Source: Malus domestica (lineage: Eukaryota; Streptophyta; Magnoliopsida; Rosales; Rosaceae). Taken from it: 64,000 nucleotides of DNA. Both the position numbers and the translations under genes were made by a program. The stretch spans positions 28,035,501-28,099,500 of the forward strand of contig NC_091674.1 of assembly GCF_042453785.1 (NCBI RefSeq), written 5' to 3'. Positions 22,645 to 34,815 of this stretch are shown here, in pieces; positions within the stretch are counted from its first letter, which is position 1, and each line of letters opens with the position of its first letter. The notes beneath the pieces are model-generated. The model was given only the letters and a program-made list of their open reading frames with translations. It made no database searches and was not told the origin of the DNA.

Positions 22645-25085
22645 CTATGCGCAGCAAGAACAATACAAGCAGCTTGCAGTGTTCCCCATATTAAAGCATT
22701 GATGGCCTACATCTGCATACATGTTTGAAATGGAGATATATGCGCCGGGATCCATTGATGGCTCCAACTCCATAATCATCTTTTTAGCAACTAGCTTTCC
22801 AAGCTCCGTATCACCATGAACTATACAAGCAGCTTGCAGTGTTCCCCATATTAAAACATTGGGTTTAATAGGCATATTGTCGATGAATGTTGCAGCCTCC
22901 TTCAGTCTGCCCGATCGACTAAGAAGATCAATCAGACAGGCATAGTGACGGTCACCAGGCTTTAGTCCAAAGTCTTTAACCATTGAATTAAAGTAGAAAT
23001 AAGCTTCTTCAACCAATCCGTTATGGCTACAGGCAGATAAAAGTGCAACAAAAGTCACTGAAATAGGCCTGATTCCTTGTTCCCTTAAAAGCTCGTACGC
23101 TCTTAAAGCCTCTGCGCCTTTCCCGTGTTGAGCATAGCTCACAATCATAGCTGTCCAACAAACTAAATCTGGCTTCTCAATTTGATCAAAAGCTTTGAGG
23201 CAATGTTCAGTGCTTCCGCACTTTGAGTACATTGTCACTAGTGAACTGCCTTGAAGCCAACTTTCGTGATGTGAGCATGCAGTTGAATCCCGATACCTTG
23301 TCCATTCAAAAGTGCAATGGCCCCAAGAATGGATGAGATTGTGTAGGAGTCAATAGTCAAACCCGACATCAAAATATCATGGAATAGCAGAAGCGCCTCT
23401 TCGACATACCCATTTTGAGCATATCAAACACTCTCCTTGCCAATTCTAGAGCACTGCATTTTGAGTAAATGGTCACAATTGCCCCACCAAGTACATCTTG
23501 TTCAACTCCTCTGCGAAGAGCATGACAATGAATTTCCATACCAGTCCGTAGGGAACACAAAGCAGAACATGCAGTTAGAATTGCTGTTAAAGTTATCTGG
23601 TCGGGTACAATTTCTTCTAATGGTATCTCTCTATATAGCTGGAGGGCTTGATCTGCACAGCCACGTTCGACAAAGCCTGCAATCATCGAGGCCCATGAAA
23701 CATTGCCTTTGTCAGGTATTTTCTGAAAAACTTTGTAAGATTCCTCTAGACTATCACACTTTGAGTACATTGTGAAAAGAGAACTACCAACAGAGACATT
23801 AAATACCAACCCACTCTTAAGAGTATAGCTGTGGATCTGTCCCCCTAGACGCTGGAAGTACAAAACCTATCAGGTCTCATGCTTTCCTGTAACATTCGCC
23901 AGAAAAATTCAATTGCCCTTCCAGAATTTTGATTCTGGGCAATAGAAGATATTATTGCTGCCCATGTGCTCAGATCCTTTATATTTTCCGTCTCTCTGAA
24001 CACCATCTCCGATAGATCGACTGCTCCTATTTTTGAATATGTGTTAATTAACGCTGACCCCACAACTGAAGCTGAATACAATCCAGATTTCAAAATCAAA
24101 GAACGAATTTGGGTTGCCTCTTCCGTCATGGATGGTTTAGCACATGCAGTAGTACACTCGTAACAGTGTACTTATTCATTTGCTCTCCGATTTTTCTCAT
24201 TTCTCTGAAAAATTTGACGGCAGAAATAGAATCGTCCTTATGCACAAAACCAGAAATGATGGCGGTCCAAGAAACCACATTACGGGTTGGCATACGTGAG
24301 AATTCCTTGACAGCTTCATTCATTTCTCCACATTTGGCATATAAATCTACAATAGTAGTCCCAACAAAGACATCTTTTGCACCGCGTTTAATCACCAACC
24401 CTTGAACTTCCTTCCCAACTTCAATTTCTTCAAGTGCAGCACAAGCGGTTAAAACGCTAGAAAATGTAAAACTATTTGGCAAGAGGAATCCACGACACAT
24501 TTTCCGAAAAAGATGCAACGCAACCCTGTTCTCTCCCTTTCTCACAGGCCCAGAGATAATAGCATTCCAAACCACAACATTGTGACATGAAACATCATGA
24601 AAAACCCTCAAAGCATCTTCAAAGCTGCAATTTTTCGCGAACAAGTCTATCATTCCAGACTGAACATAACCATTCGAAAAGAACCCATTTTTCATTGCAA
24701 GCGAATAGACCTGCTTCCCAAAAATAGGAGCTTGCAAGGCAATGCAAGCCGAAAGAACACTCCCAAAGGCAAACTCATCGGGCCCAAAACCCGAAGCATG
24801 CATCGGACAAAACATTTCCCATGCCTTCTCGAATAACGAAATGTGGTTATAACCGGAAATCATGATATTCCATGAAAAAACATTTCGGTCAGCAATTAAA
24901 TCAAACAGCTCGAGTGCATCTACCATGGCAGCAGACTTACAATACAAATCGAGCAATGAATTCACGAGCGAGATCGGATTGAATTAAACCGGTTGTGATC
25001 AAATGGGTGTGGAAGATTTTAGTGATTCTAGCATTACATTGTCTTGATTGTTGAGAGTGAGATTCTGGAGGGGAGTTTTTGATTG
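22645..25085 (-). pseudogene. OTP87-like PPR pseudogene (At1g74600-type)
   Basis: A long PLS-class PPR gene read on the minus strand in at least five frame segments: before 24968 (KIFHTHLITTGLIQSDLA), 24965-24126, 24129-23845, 23863-about 23400, and about 23400-22645. At least four frameshifts separate them. The order of recognisable blocks (NSLLDLYCKSAAMVDALELF, SMYSKIG-like repeats, GGQIHSYTLKSGLVFNVSVG, CWTAMIVSYAQHGKGAEALR, SACSHNGLVEEAYFYFNSMV) matches what I know of Arabidopsis OTP87, a mitochondrial editing factor for nad7 and atp1. The C terminus is broken at NMYADVGH by an inserted copy of an upstream 39-bp stretch (22663-22701 copies 22823-22861, one mismatch), which brings in a premature end. 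No upstream start survives in frame. Confidence 0.85.
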
Positions 25086-25224
25086 AGGAGAGAATTCATC
25101 TGGGTACGGGAAGAGGAAAGGGAGGGCAGAGTCGCAGACCTTTTGAAGAAACGCGGGAATGTGTCAAACTGTAATAAACTAACGACATTTTTAATCTAAT
25201 GCTAGCGTCTACATATAGCGAGAT

Positions 25225-25305
25225 GTCAAGATGGCCGAGTTGGTCTAAGGCGCCAGTTTCAGGTACTGGTCCGAAAGGGCATGGGTTCGAATCCCATTCT
25301 TGACA
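25225..25305 (+). tRNA. tRNA-Leu (anticodon CAG)
   Basis: Eighty-one bases. The acceptor stem GTCAAGA pairs perfectly with TCTTGAC, followed by discriminator A. The A box is TGGCCGAGTTGG and the B box GGGTTCGAATCCC. The anticodon stem CCAGT/ACTGG encloses the loop TTCAGGT, giving CAG. A short class II variable arm (TCCGAAAGGG) fits leucine. There is no intron. A T-rich stretch right after the gene (TTTATTTTTCTT) can serve as the Pol III terminator. Confidence 0.95.
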
Positions 25306-25690
25306 ATTTATTTTTCTTATTTTTTTAATTTTCCATTTTTGCTTCCACTTTTTTGTACAATCGGATATTTAGAGAAGCGGAAACTGAATTCGGAGTTTCA
25401 AGTGCAAATAATTTTTGAGTCTTTTAACAGTCGATATTATTCTTGACAATTTATTTTTCTTATTTTTTTAATTTTCCATTTTTGCTGCCACTTTTTTGTA
25501 CAATCGGATATTTAGAGAAGCGGAAACTGAATTCGGAGTTTCAAGTGCAAATAATTTTGAGTCTTTTAACAGTCGATATTTAGAGAATGAGAAATTGAAT
25601 TCGGAGTTTTGAGTGCAAATAATTTTGAGTCTTTTAATAGTCGAGTGCAAATAATTTTGAGTCTTTTAATAGTCGAGTGCGAATAATTTT
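25297..25690 (+). repeat. Tandem duplications downstream of tRNA-Leu (143-bp unit plus shorter units)
   Basis: A 143-bp unit beginning inside the tRNA 3' end (ATTCTTGACAATTTATTTTTC at about 25297) is repeated at about 25440, with only one or two differences in the first 120 bp. The second unit is followed by degenerate shorter repeats of GTGCAAATAATTTTGAGTC and CTTTTAATAGTCGAGTGC. The second copy carries only the last 8-10 bases of the tRNA, so it is not a second gene. Confidence 0.85.
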
Positions 25691-25841
25691 GAAAAGTGGA
25701 GTAACTAATATTTTGTTAGTTGATGGTCAAATTTCAAAGATCATGCCTTCCTTGCTCCAAAAGCATATCCGAGGTCATTTGTTTGGCTATAGTCTCATAG
25801 ACTTGAACCCAGAAAACTAGCCGTTGCTTGTAGCGGGAGAG

Positions 25842-26084
25842 ATGGAAGGCGAAAACGGAGTAAAACCACACGGGATGAGGGCTAGTGCATGCTCTAAGAG
25901 AGTGGAACTGGCTCTCCGACTTAAAGGCGTACGTTACGAGTACGCAGCAGAAGATTTGAGCAAGAGCGAGCTGCTAGAATACATTGATGAAACTTGTTAA
26001 GCTCCTCCAGTTTACCAATAGCGAGATCTGGGCCTCCTGGACATACTGATGGTTGCAACGTTTGGCCGTACAAAGCTCATGAAC
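25842..26084 (+). pseudogene. Tau-class glutathione S-transferase (GSTU) relic
   Basis: From the ATG at 25842, 52 codons read as a GSTU N terminus (VKPHGMRASACSKRVELALR, then LKGVRYEYAAEDLSKSELLE), with the catalytic Ser region degraded: WASPY of active GSTUs is replaced by RASAC. TAA follows at 25998. About 25 bp later a second in-frame piece, DLGLLDILMVATFG (about 26023-26067), matches the C-terminal helix of GSTUs. The middle of the protein is deleted. A 26-bp word CTTGTTAAGCTCCTCCAGTT(+6) occurs at 25993 and again at 26088, exactly around the break. Confidence 0.75.
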
Positions 26085-26418
26085 AAGCTTGTTAAGCTCC
26101 TCCAGTTTACCAAGCAGACGAGTCATGCTCGATCGCATTACTTAACCATGTTATGCGACGGTGGAACCCATTGGCTACGTAATAACGCCTTAACGGCATA
26201 TTTTCGATCTGCATCCATCTGAATCTAATACATTGTGTGCACAAGAACAAAGGAGCTGACAACGTAATAAGAAATATTTGAGATGATATCGTTAGCTAAG
26301 AAACTCATTCAAATTTAAGGGAAAGATGACAACAAATTATATGGTTCCAACAATTTTTCCTCATCTCATAATACTAGTCAAAATTTATCGCTTGCATATC
26401 ACGGAAATAGTTCACTTT

Positions 26419-28441
<2,023 letters not shown>

Positions 28442-30373
28442 ATGAACACGGCGGAGCAGCTCTGCGTGTCTCTTCTGAGCAAGTGCAAGACCCTCAAAGC
28501 CGTGAAGCAAGTTCACGCCTTTGCATCCAAGACGGGCCTCGACGCCCATTCCTTTGTCTTTGGCAAGCTCCTCCTCCACTGCGCCGTCACAATCTCCGAC
28601 GGTCTCCACTACGGTCGCCGCCTCTTCCTTCATTTTCGAAACCCAGATGCCTTCATGTACAATACTCTCATTCGCGGGCTGGCCGAATCGGATACTCCGC
28701 ATAATGCGCTTGTTGTGTTTGCTGAAATGCGTCGGAAATTGACTGACCCGATTGATAGCTTCTCTTTCGCGTTCGTACTCAAGGCGGCGGCGAATTGCGG
28801 GGATTTGAGAGATGGGATGCGGCTGCATTGTCAAGCTTTGGTTTGTGGGCTTGATACCCATCTTTTTGTTGGGACAACTCTGATTAGTATGTATGCTGAA
28901 TGTGGGCGTGTTAAGTTTGCTCGACAAGTGTTTGAGGAAATGCGTGAACCAAATGTGGTCGCGTGGAATGCGATTCTTACCGCGTGTTTTCGGTGTGGGG
29001 ATGCGAAGGGTGCGGAGGCGATGTTTGGCTGGATGCCTTTGAGGAATTTGACGTCTTGGAACATTTTGCTTTCAGGGTATGTGAAAATGGATGAGCTTGA
29101 GCTTGCCAAGAAGGCATTTTTGAGGATGCCGATGAAAGATGATGTGTCTTGGAGTACTATGATTGTTGGGTTTGCTCAGAGTGGTTGGTTTGATGAGGCT
29201 TTTGGGTTTTTCAGGGAACTACAGCGGGAGGGAATTAGACCAAATGAGGCGAGCTTGACCGGGGTACTCTCTGCGTGTGCACAAGCTGGCGCATTTGAGT
29301 TTGGTAAAATTTTACATGGTTTAGTAGAGAAGGCTGGATTACACTGGATGATATCAGTCAATAATGCGCTCCTGGATACCTACTCTAAATCTGGAAATAT
29401 GGACATGGCTAGGTTGGTCTTTGAAAGAATGCCGGAGAAGAAGAGTATTATTTCTTGGACTTCAATGATAGCAGCGCTTGCAATGCATGGTTATGGCCAA
29501 GAAGCAATACAAATTTTCCGTAAGATGGAAATGTCTGGAACTAAGCCTGATGGTATCACCTTCATTTCAGTCTTGTATGCTTGTAGTCATGCTGGTTTGG
29601 TTGACGAAGGATGTGAGTATTTCTCTAAGATGAGAGATTTGTATGATATAGAACCAGCTATTGAACATTACGGTTGTATGGTAGATCTATATGGTCGAGC
29701 TGGTAAACTGCAGAAGGCCTACGATTTTGTACATGAACTGCCAATATCTCCCAATGCTGTTATTTGGCGCACTCTTCTTGGGGCTTGCAGCATTCATGGT
29801 AATGTTGAGTTGGCAGAACAAGTGAAGGAAGCTCTTTCCAAACTTGACCCCGACAATTCTGGTGATCACGTTCTCCTGTCAAATGTATATGCTGTTGCAG
29901 GGAAGTGGAAGGATGTTGCTGCTCTAAGAAGATCAATGGCTGACCAGAGGATTAAGAAAGCTCCAGGATGGAGTGTGATTGAAGTTGAACGGGTCATGTA
30001 TAGTTTTATGGCTGGTAAACAATCAAATAAAATTACAGAAGAGGCTTATGAGAAGCTACGGGGGATAATGTTAAAACTTAGGGTTGAAGGAGGCTATGTT
30101 CCAGAGGTTAGGAGTGTTTTGCATGACATAGAAGAAGAGGATAAAGAAGATTCAGTTTTCAGGCACAGTGAGAAACTTGCTGTAGCTTTTGGGTTGGCAA
30201 GACAGCGTGAAGGGCAGATTATAAGGATTGTGAAGAATTTACGGGTCTGTAGGGACTGTCATACGGTGATGAAGCTGATTTCTAAGGTTTATGGAGTGGA
30301 GATAGTGGTGAGAGATAGAAGCCGTTTTCACTCCTTCAAGGATGGCTCTTGTTCATGCAAAGATTACTGGTGA
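28442..30373 (+). CDS. DYW-class PPR protein (At1g74630-like), putative RNA editing factor
   Basis: Intronless, 643 residues from the ATG at 28442 ([20 protein letters not shown]). An upstream in-frame TTG at 28415 is not a plausible start. About a dozen PLS-type PPR motifs (for example [40 protein letters not shown]) lead into E/E+ motifs ([20 protein letters not shown]) and a complete DYW domain. The deaminase signature is present: the zinc ligands and catalytic Glu in [11 protein letters not shown], then CRDCHTVMK, then the terminus CSCKDYW. Such proteins bind one or a few organellar sites and deaminate C to U. From memory the sequence tracks Arabidopsis At1g74630 closely over its whole length. 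No transit peptide is obvious in the first 20 residues. Confidence 0.93.
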   Translation: MNTAEQLCVSLLSKCKTLKAVKQVHAFASKTGLDAHSFVFGKLLLHCAVTISDGLHYGRRLFLHFRNPDAFMYNTLIRGLAESDTPHNALVVFAEMRRKLTDPIDSFSFAFVLKAAANCGDLRDGMRLHCQALVCGLDTHLFVGTTLISMYAECGRVKFARQVFEEMREPNVVAWNAILTACFRCGDAKGAEAMFGWMPLRNLTSWNILLSGYVKMDELELAKKAFLRMPMKDDVSWSTMIVGFAQSGWFDEAFGFFRELQREGIRPNEASLTGVLSACAQAGAFEFGKILHGLVEKAGLHWMISVNNALLDTYSKSGNMDMARLVFERMPEKKSIISWTSMIAALAMHGYGQEAIQIFRKMEMSGTKPDGITFISVLYACSHAGLVDEGCEYFSKMRDLYDIEPAIEHYGCMVDLYGRAGKLQKAYDFVHELPISPNAVIWRTLLGACSIHGNVELAEQVKEALSKLDPDNSGDHVLLSNVYAVAGKWKDVAALRRSMADQRIKKAPGWSVIEVERVMYSFMAGKQSNKITEEAYEKLRGIMLKLRVEGGYVPEVRSVLHDIEEEDKEDSVFRHSEKLAVAFGLARQREGQIIRIVKNLRVCRDCHTVMKLISKVYGVEIVVRDRSRFHSFKDGSCSCKDYW

Positions 30374-31057
30374 GTGGCGACTGACGAAGCACTTGAAGAA
30401 GTACACAAAGACAAGACGGAACGCCAAGAATTTGGCTTTGAGTTGTATCATTGATTGAAAATTTCGACTAATGGTTCAATGGAAGCAATTGAAGTGCTGC
30501 TAGATTAGCAATTAAGTTCACTCAATTGGTTTTTAACTTTCTGTCAACAATTATGTGTAATTCTTTGAAATGTATAGCTTTTGACCCCCCAAACTTGTAC
30601 AGATTTTATGTGCCGGAAACATTCTTCAAAGTTGGGAACTTTTCAAGATTTTTGAAAGTATCTACGTCAATTGAACTTTTGTTTGGAATTGCTTTCGTAG
30701 GAAGCACTTGTTAATTCGTGAAAAGTTCGTGGCATTTACAATTTTCATGGGGTTTTCTCAAACTTTTGTGGTTATGACTTATGATACAAATATTGAAAAA
30801 AAAAAATATCGAAAGGAGTTAGGTGAGAAAATTTAACGTTTGGCGGGAGGGAGGCCAACGGCACCACCATATGAAGAAGTGAACAAGCTTGTATCTCATT
30901 TGGTGCGGAGTGATATTTCCAAAACTTGTGTGGACACTTGTGATATATTCACATCTCTCATTCCGTGTGCTGACTGCAGAACTGAGATTCTTTGAGATTT
31001 TTCTACAGAAGAGAAACCAGCGGTCAGCAGCTTCCTCTCAATTCCTGCAACAAATCC
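30374..31057. other. Intergenic, 3' of DYW-PPR and 5' of the hydrolase gene
   Basis: Holds the PPR 3' UTR and the promoter and 5' UTR of the alpha/beta-hydrolase gene. No repeat or gene is recognised. Confidence 0.5.
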
Positions 31058-33266
31058 ATGGCGCTCTCTGCAGCATTCTACGCACCTTCACAGGCGTCCC
31101 GTGCTCTTTTGTTCCGAACCCGAAAACCGAATTTCTCACAGACTGCTTGCTTCCAGAAAACCCTAACAGTTAGGGCTTCAACCACCCTGGAAAACTACTC
31201 CAAGCTCCCTGTGGGTGAGAAATCTATAGCCCCATCAAAGGTCAGTGATCGAAAATTTGAAATTGTACTTTTTTCTTTGTTCTTACATTGTCAGTTTTCA
31301 CATGGGTTTGGAATCAATACACAGTTTTTTTTTACCGTGCTCTTGAATCATGAATGAATTGGAAACTTGAGAAAATTGAATGAATTTGCTAATGTGAGTT
31401 ATGGGAATTCTCAAAACTAAGCAATATGAACTCGGAATTTTGGTATGTTCAAGCATTAAAACGTGTAATTTGATGCTTTTTTGTTAGGAAATTTGATCAA
31501 AAATAAAATTAATCTCGCGTAGATTCATATCGAAGTGAGAGATTGGCTGTTGAAAAAGATTTAAATTAGTTTACTTTCTGAATGTATTGTGTTGAAAGTT
31601 TGTATTTTTTACACCAAAGGGACTCAATATATCATCAACCTCAAATGCGAGCTATTGTTATGTTAGATTCCATGCAATATCGTATGATTCTATTTGATAT
31701 GGTAAGAAACAGCATTTGGAAACTATAATCTGGTCAGCCATGTCGTTGTGTTCGTAATTTGCAGAATTCAGTTTAAACGTTTTGTCACCTTACCTCACAA
31801 ATGATTGTACTTTGTTTCAGAGCAATAGTTGGCAATGGAAATTCAAGGAAAATTCTATCAACATCTACTATGAGGAGCATGAAAAGGAAAGGGAGGGTAC
31901 TTCTAAAAACATTCTTTTGATACCAACCATTTCCGATGTAAGCACTGTTGAAGAATGGAGATCCGTAGCAAGTAATCTTGTTCAGCAAGACGGTAATGTT
32001 AATTGGCGAGCAACCATTGTTGATTGGCCTGGTCTGGGGTACTCTGATAGACCAAAGATGGACTACACCACTGATGTCATGGAGAAATTTCTGGTTGACT
32101 TCATCAATGCACCTGATGGTCCGATAAGTGGCTCAGGTTGATGAGTAACTACTTCTCTTCTTGAAATTAATCGTCAGTTATGATGATACCACATTTGTTT
32201 AAATCTTTTTAGTAAGATGTATGCTAGCCCTGTTGTTCTATCATGCATATATTACGTAGTCAACCTTGTTAAAAAGATATAGTTTATTTGAAACTGTGAC
32301 CATGCTTCCCAACCTCGTCTAACAGTCTCTTGATACCAACCAGAAAATGACTTTGTGGTATTTGGAGGAGGGCATGCAGCTACTTTAACTATTCGTGCTG
32401 CAAAACGTGGTGCTGTGAAACCTAAAGCCATTGCCGCCATTGCACCCACGTGGGCTGGTCCCCTTCCTATTGTGTTTGGTAGAGATTCTAGCATGGAAAC
32501 TAGGTATTCTATCTGAAACCCTCATATATATGTGTGTGTGGAATGATTCTTGTTCTTGAGACTTGTGGGGTAATAGATAAAGACAGTAAATTGAGGATAA
32601 CTATTCTGGAGGAAAAGTGCTGGTAATGCTTCCCTTGCTTCTATATGTTACACATAGTTCGGCCATTGTTAAGATTTTGATGTAGATGTCTTCAATGGAA
32701 AGTGTTCCTTTTCCTTGAACTATATTGAACCACAAGTTTTATTATGATCCATGAACCTGATTGATCAGTCCTTTCGTTAATATTTTTTTTGCAGGTATGG
32801 ACTGCTTCGAGGCACCTTACGAGCCCCTGCTGTGGGCTGGATGATGTATAATATGCTTGTCAGCAATGAGAAGTCAATTGAATCTCAGTACCGATCACAT
32901 GTCTATTCAAATCCTGACAATGTGACTCCTGGAATTGTCGAAAGTAGATATGCGCTGACAAAGCGGAAGGGAGCTCGCTACGCGCCCGCTGCTTTCTTGA
33001 CTGGCCTCCTTGATCCTGTGCAAACCCGAGAGGAATTTCTTGAACTCTTTGCAGATATGGGCAGGAGGAAGATACCAGTTATTGTCCTCTCAACCGAAGG
33101 ATCTCCAAAGAGGTCAAAAGCAGAAATGGAAGCTCTCCGGGAAGCTGAGGGAGTAAGTAAGTTTGTCGAGGTGCCAGGTGCTCTTCTTCCGCAAGAGGAG
33201 TATCCTGCTATGGTTGCAGAGGAGCTTTACCAATTCCTGCAAGAAAGTTTTGAAGTCAACAATTAG
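31058..33266 (+). CDS. Plastid-targeted alpha/beta-hydrolase-fold protein (At1g74640-like), atypical nucleophile elbow
   Basis: Four exons, 31058-31240, 31821-32136, 32344-32503 and 32795-33266, all with GT-AG borders and consistent phase; 376 residues. Residues 1-45 are Ser/Ala/Arg-rich (MALSAAFYAPSQASRALLFR, then TVRASTTLENYS), a good chloroplast transit peptide. The alpha/beta-hydrolase fold is indicated by ILLIPTISDVSTVEEWRSVA and WRATIVDWPGLGYSDRPKMD, and by the nucleophile-elbow position DFVVFGGGHAATLTIRAAKR. At that elbow the usual G-x-S-x-G reads GGGHAA, so the catalytic Ser is His. The C-terminal part has YAPAAFLTGLLDPVQTREEF and IPVIVLSTEGSPKRSKAEME. The fold may have a non-hydrolytic or altered role; no substrate can be named. 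It lies 0.7 kb downstream of the DYW-PPR gene in the same orientation, as I recall for At1g74630-At1g74640. Confidence 0.88.
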
Positions 33267-33685
33267 TTTGTTTTTGGTTTCCTTACTTTACAAACTTGCT
33301 CAAACTTACATGTACTTTTCTCGTCACCAAAATTATACACACTTTATCCACTCTAAAATACTTCAGATTCTACTTTTATAGCTTTTATTTTTCAGCAGCT
33401 ATTGACACTTCGAAAAAGTCGTTCCGCAGCATGTATCATTCTATCCAGTATTTTCATTCAAGGAAGAGGAATGCATAACAAGATTTTTAGAGTGACTGTG
33501 AAGGCTGGTAATTGGCGAAGCACAGCCAACAAACAGATGAAAAAACTAGCAAACTGCCCTAGGCTGAGGCCTGAAAATGTTAGCCCAGAGTAAAGTCTTG
33601 CTATGACCCAAATAGGCCTAGTAAATCAGCAGCCCCATCCAGATGACCCAAAAGAGTTCTCTTAGCAAACAACTTTCTTTTTTTT
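33267..33685. other. 3' flank of the hydrolase gene
   Basis: Likely 3' UTR followed by unrecognised intergenic sequence. Confidence 0.4.
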
Positions 33686-33839
33686 GGAACTTTAATGAAA
33701 AGCTTCGGGTACTGTTCACTTTAATGAAAAATCATATTTTTACACTAAAAAGTCAATCCTGATACTATTCACTTTCCCTTTGTTTTGTCCTTATCGTTAA
33801 AACTTAAAAGTTTTCAAGTCATTTTCATTAGTTTTCCTC
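33686..33839. mobile_element. Small MITE (same family as 27561-27686)
   Basis: GGAACTTTAATGAAAAGC...GTCATTTTCATTAGTTTTCC: terminal inverted repeats of about 16 bp and the interior words AAAAAGTCAATCCTGATACTA and ATCGTTAAAACTTAAAAG. It is directly followed by the T-run of the next element. Confidence 0.7.
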
Positions 33840-34800
33840 TTTTTTTTTTTTGTCGAGAATGTCAGAATTCATTAAAGATAAAACATATTACAAAGTCAAC
33901 TAATGGCCCAAGATAAACAGTGGGAGGCCTAACTCGACATCGACAAAGGCCTAGAACTGAAAACAAATGTCAGAAAAGAAAACCTAATCTCCATTGAGGA
34001 AGAGGAGCCCGCTGTCGCCAAACTCTCGCCAGCAACCACCAGAGTGACAACCATGTAGGAACCAAACAAAAGGTGGATCTGCAAAGAGTCAAGCACATCC
34101 AAAATAACCCAAAAATGAAAAGAAATTCCATAGCAAAAATCAAATCTCAAAGTGTTGCAACCGACCGAGCCATGTAGATTCGTACCACCAACCACCACAC
34201 CTGCAAGAAGAGAACCAAGTTGACACAACACGAGGGTGGGGAGGGCCAAGGGGATGTGTAGAACACCCTTACTATGACGAAGGTCGCATAACACTTCGCC
34301 AAAACTTTCCGGCATGCCGATAAAACAAGGGGCAGTAGGATAGAGATCTACATCCCAAATCGAATCCAGAACTTGAAAATCTAATTTTTGGTAGGAATAA
34401 AGGGAAAGTGATGGAGAGGTTGAAGATGGAGGTGTCAGGAGATGCAAGGAGAAATCGTAAAAACGGATGTGAGAGAAAAGGACTGAAGAACTTAAATTAG
34501 GGTTTAAAAAGAGGGCAAGATGTAGGAGAAGAAGAAAAGGCAGGCAACAAAACAAGAGATTAAAAACCAGTGAAATAAGCTGGTAAATGGCGAATGACGC
34601 TAGAAAAAGAGGTATTGACCTCACAATCCGACAACCATAGGCAGCGGAAGGGTAGGTCACATAGATAATGAAATAATAGGAGATTGAAAAGGAAGAAGAG
34701 AAAGGGGGGCTGCATGCCGACCCCAACCAAAGGAAGGAGTTGGAGGGCTAAGGAATTTGGGGGATCTCTACGAGAGAGAGAAAAAAAAAGGGACGACTAG
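33840..34800 (-). mobile_element. Retroposon-like unit, poly(A)-ended on minus strand, no known coding domain
   Basis: The left edge is a T-run (33840-33852) followed by GTCGAGAATGTCAGAATTCA. On the minus strand this is a 3' end with a poly(A) tail, like a LINE-derived transcript. The right edge is CT-rich on the minus strand (TTTTTTTTTCTCTCTCTCGT), like an L1 5' end. A 265-codon open frame (33929-34726, minus) is hydrophobic and low in complexity; I do not recognise it and doubt it is translated. No TSD was found. It may be an internally deleted L1-type LINE. Confidence 0.35.
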
Positions 34801-34815
34801 GGTTCTTTGAATTTG

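Noticed and set aside
25437..25450. Second tRNA-Leu gene
   Set aside because: Only the last 8-10 bases of the tRNA are duplicated; no A or B box.
33929..34726. 265-codon open frame on the minus strand as a host gene
   Set aside because: Hydrophobic, low-complexity, no recognised domain, and located inside a poly(A)-ended repeat.
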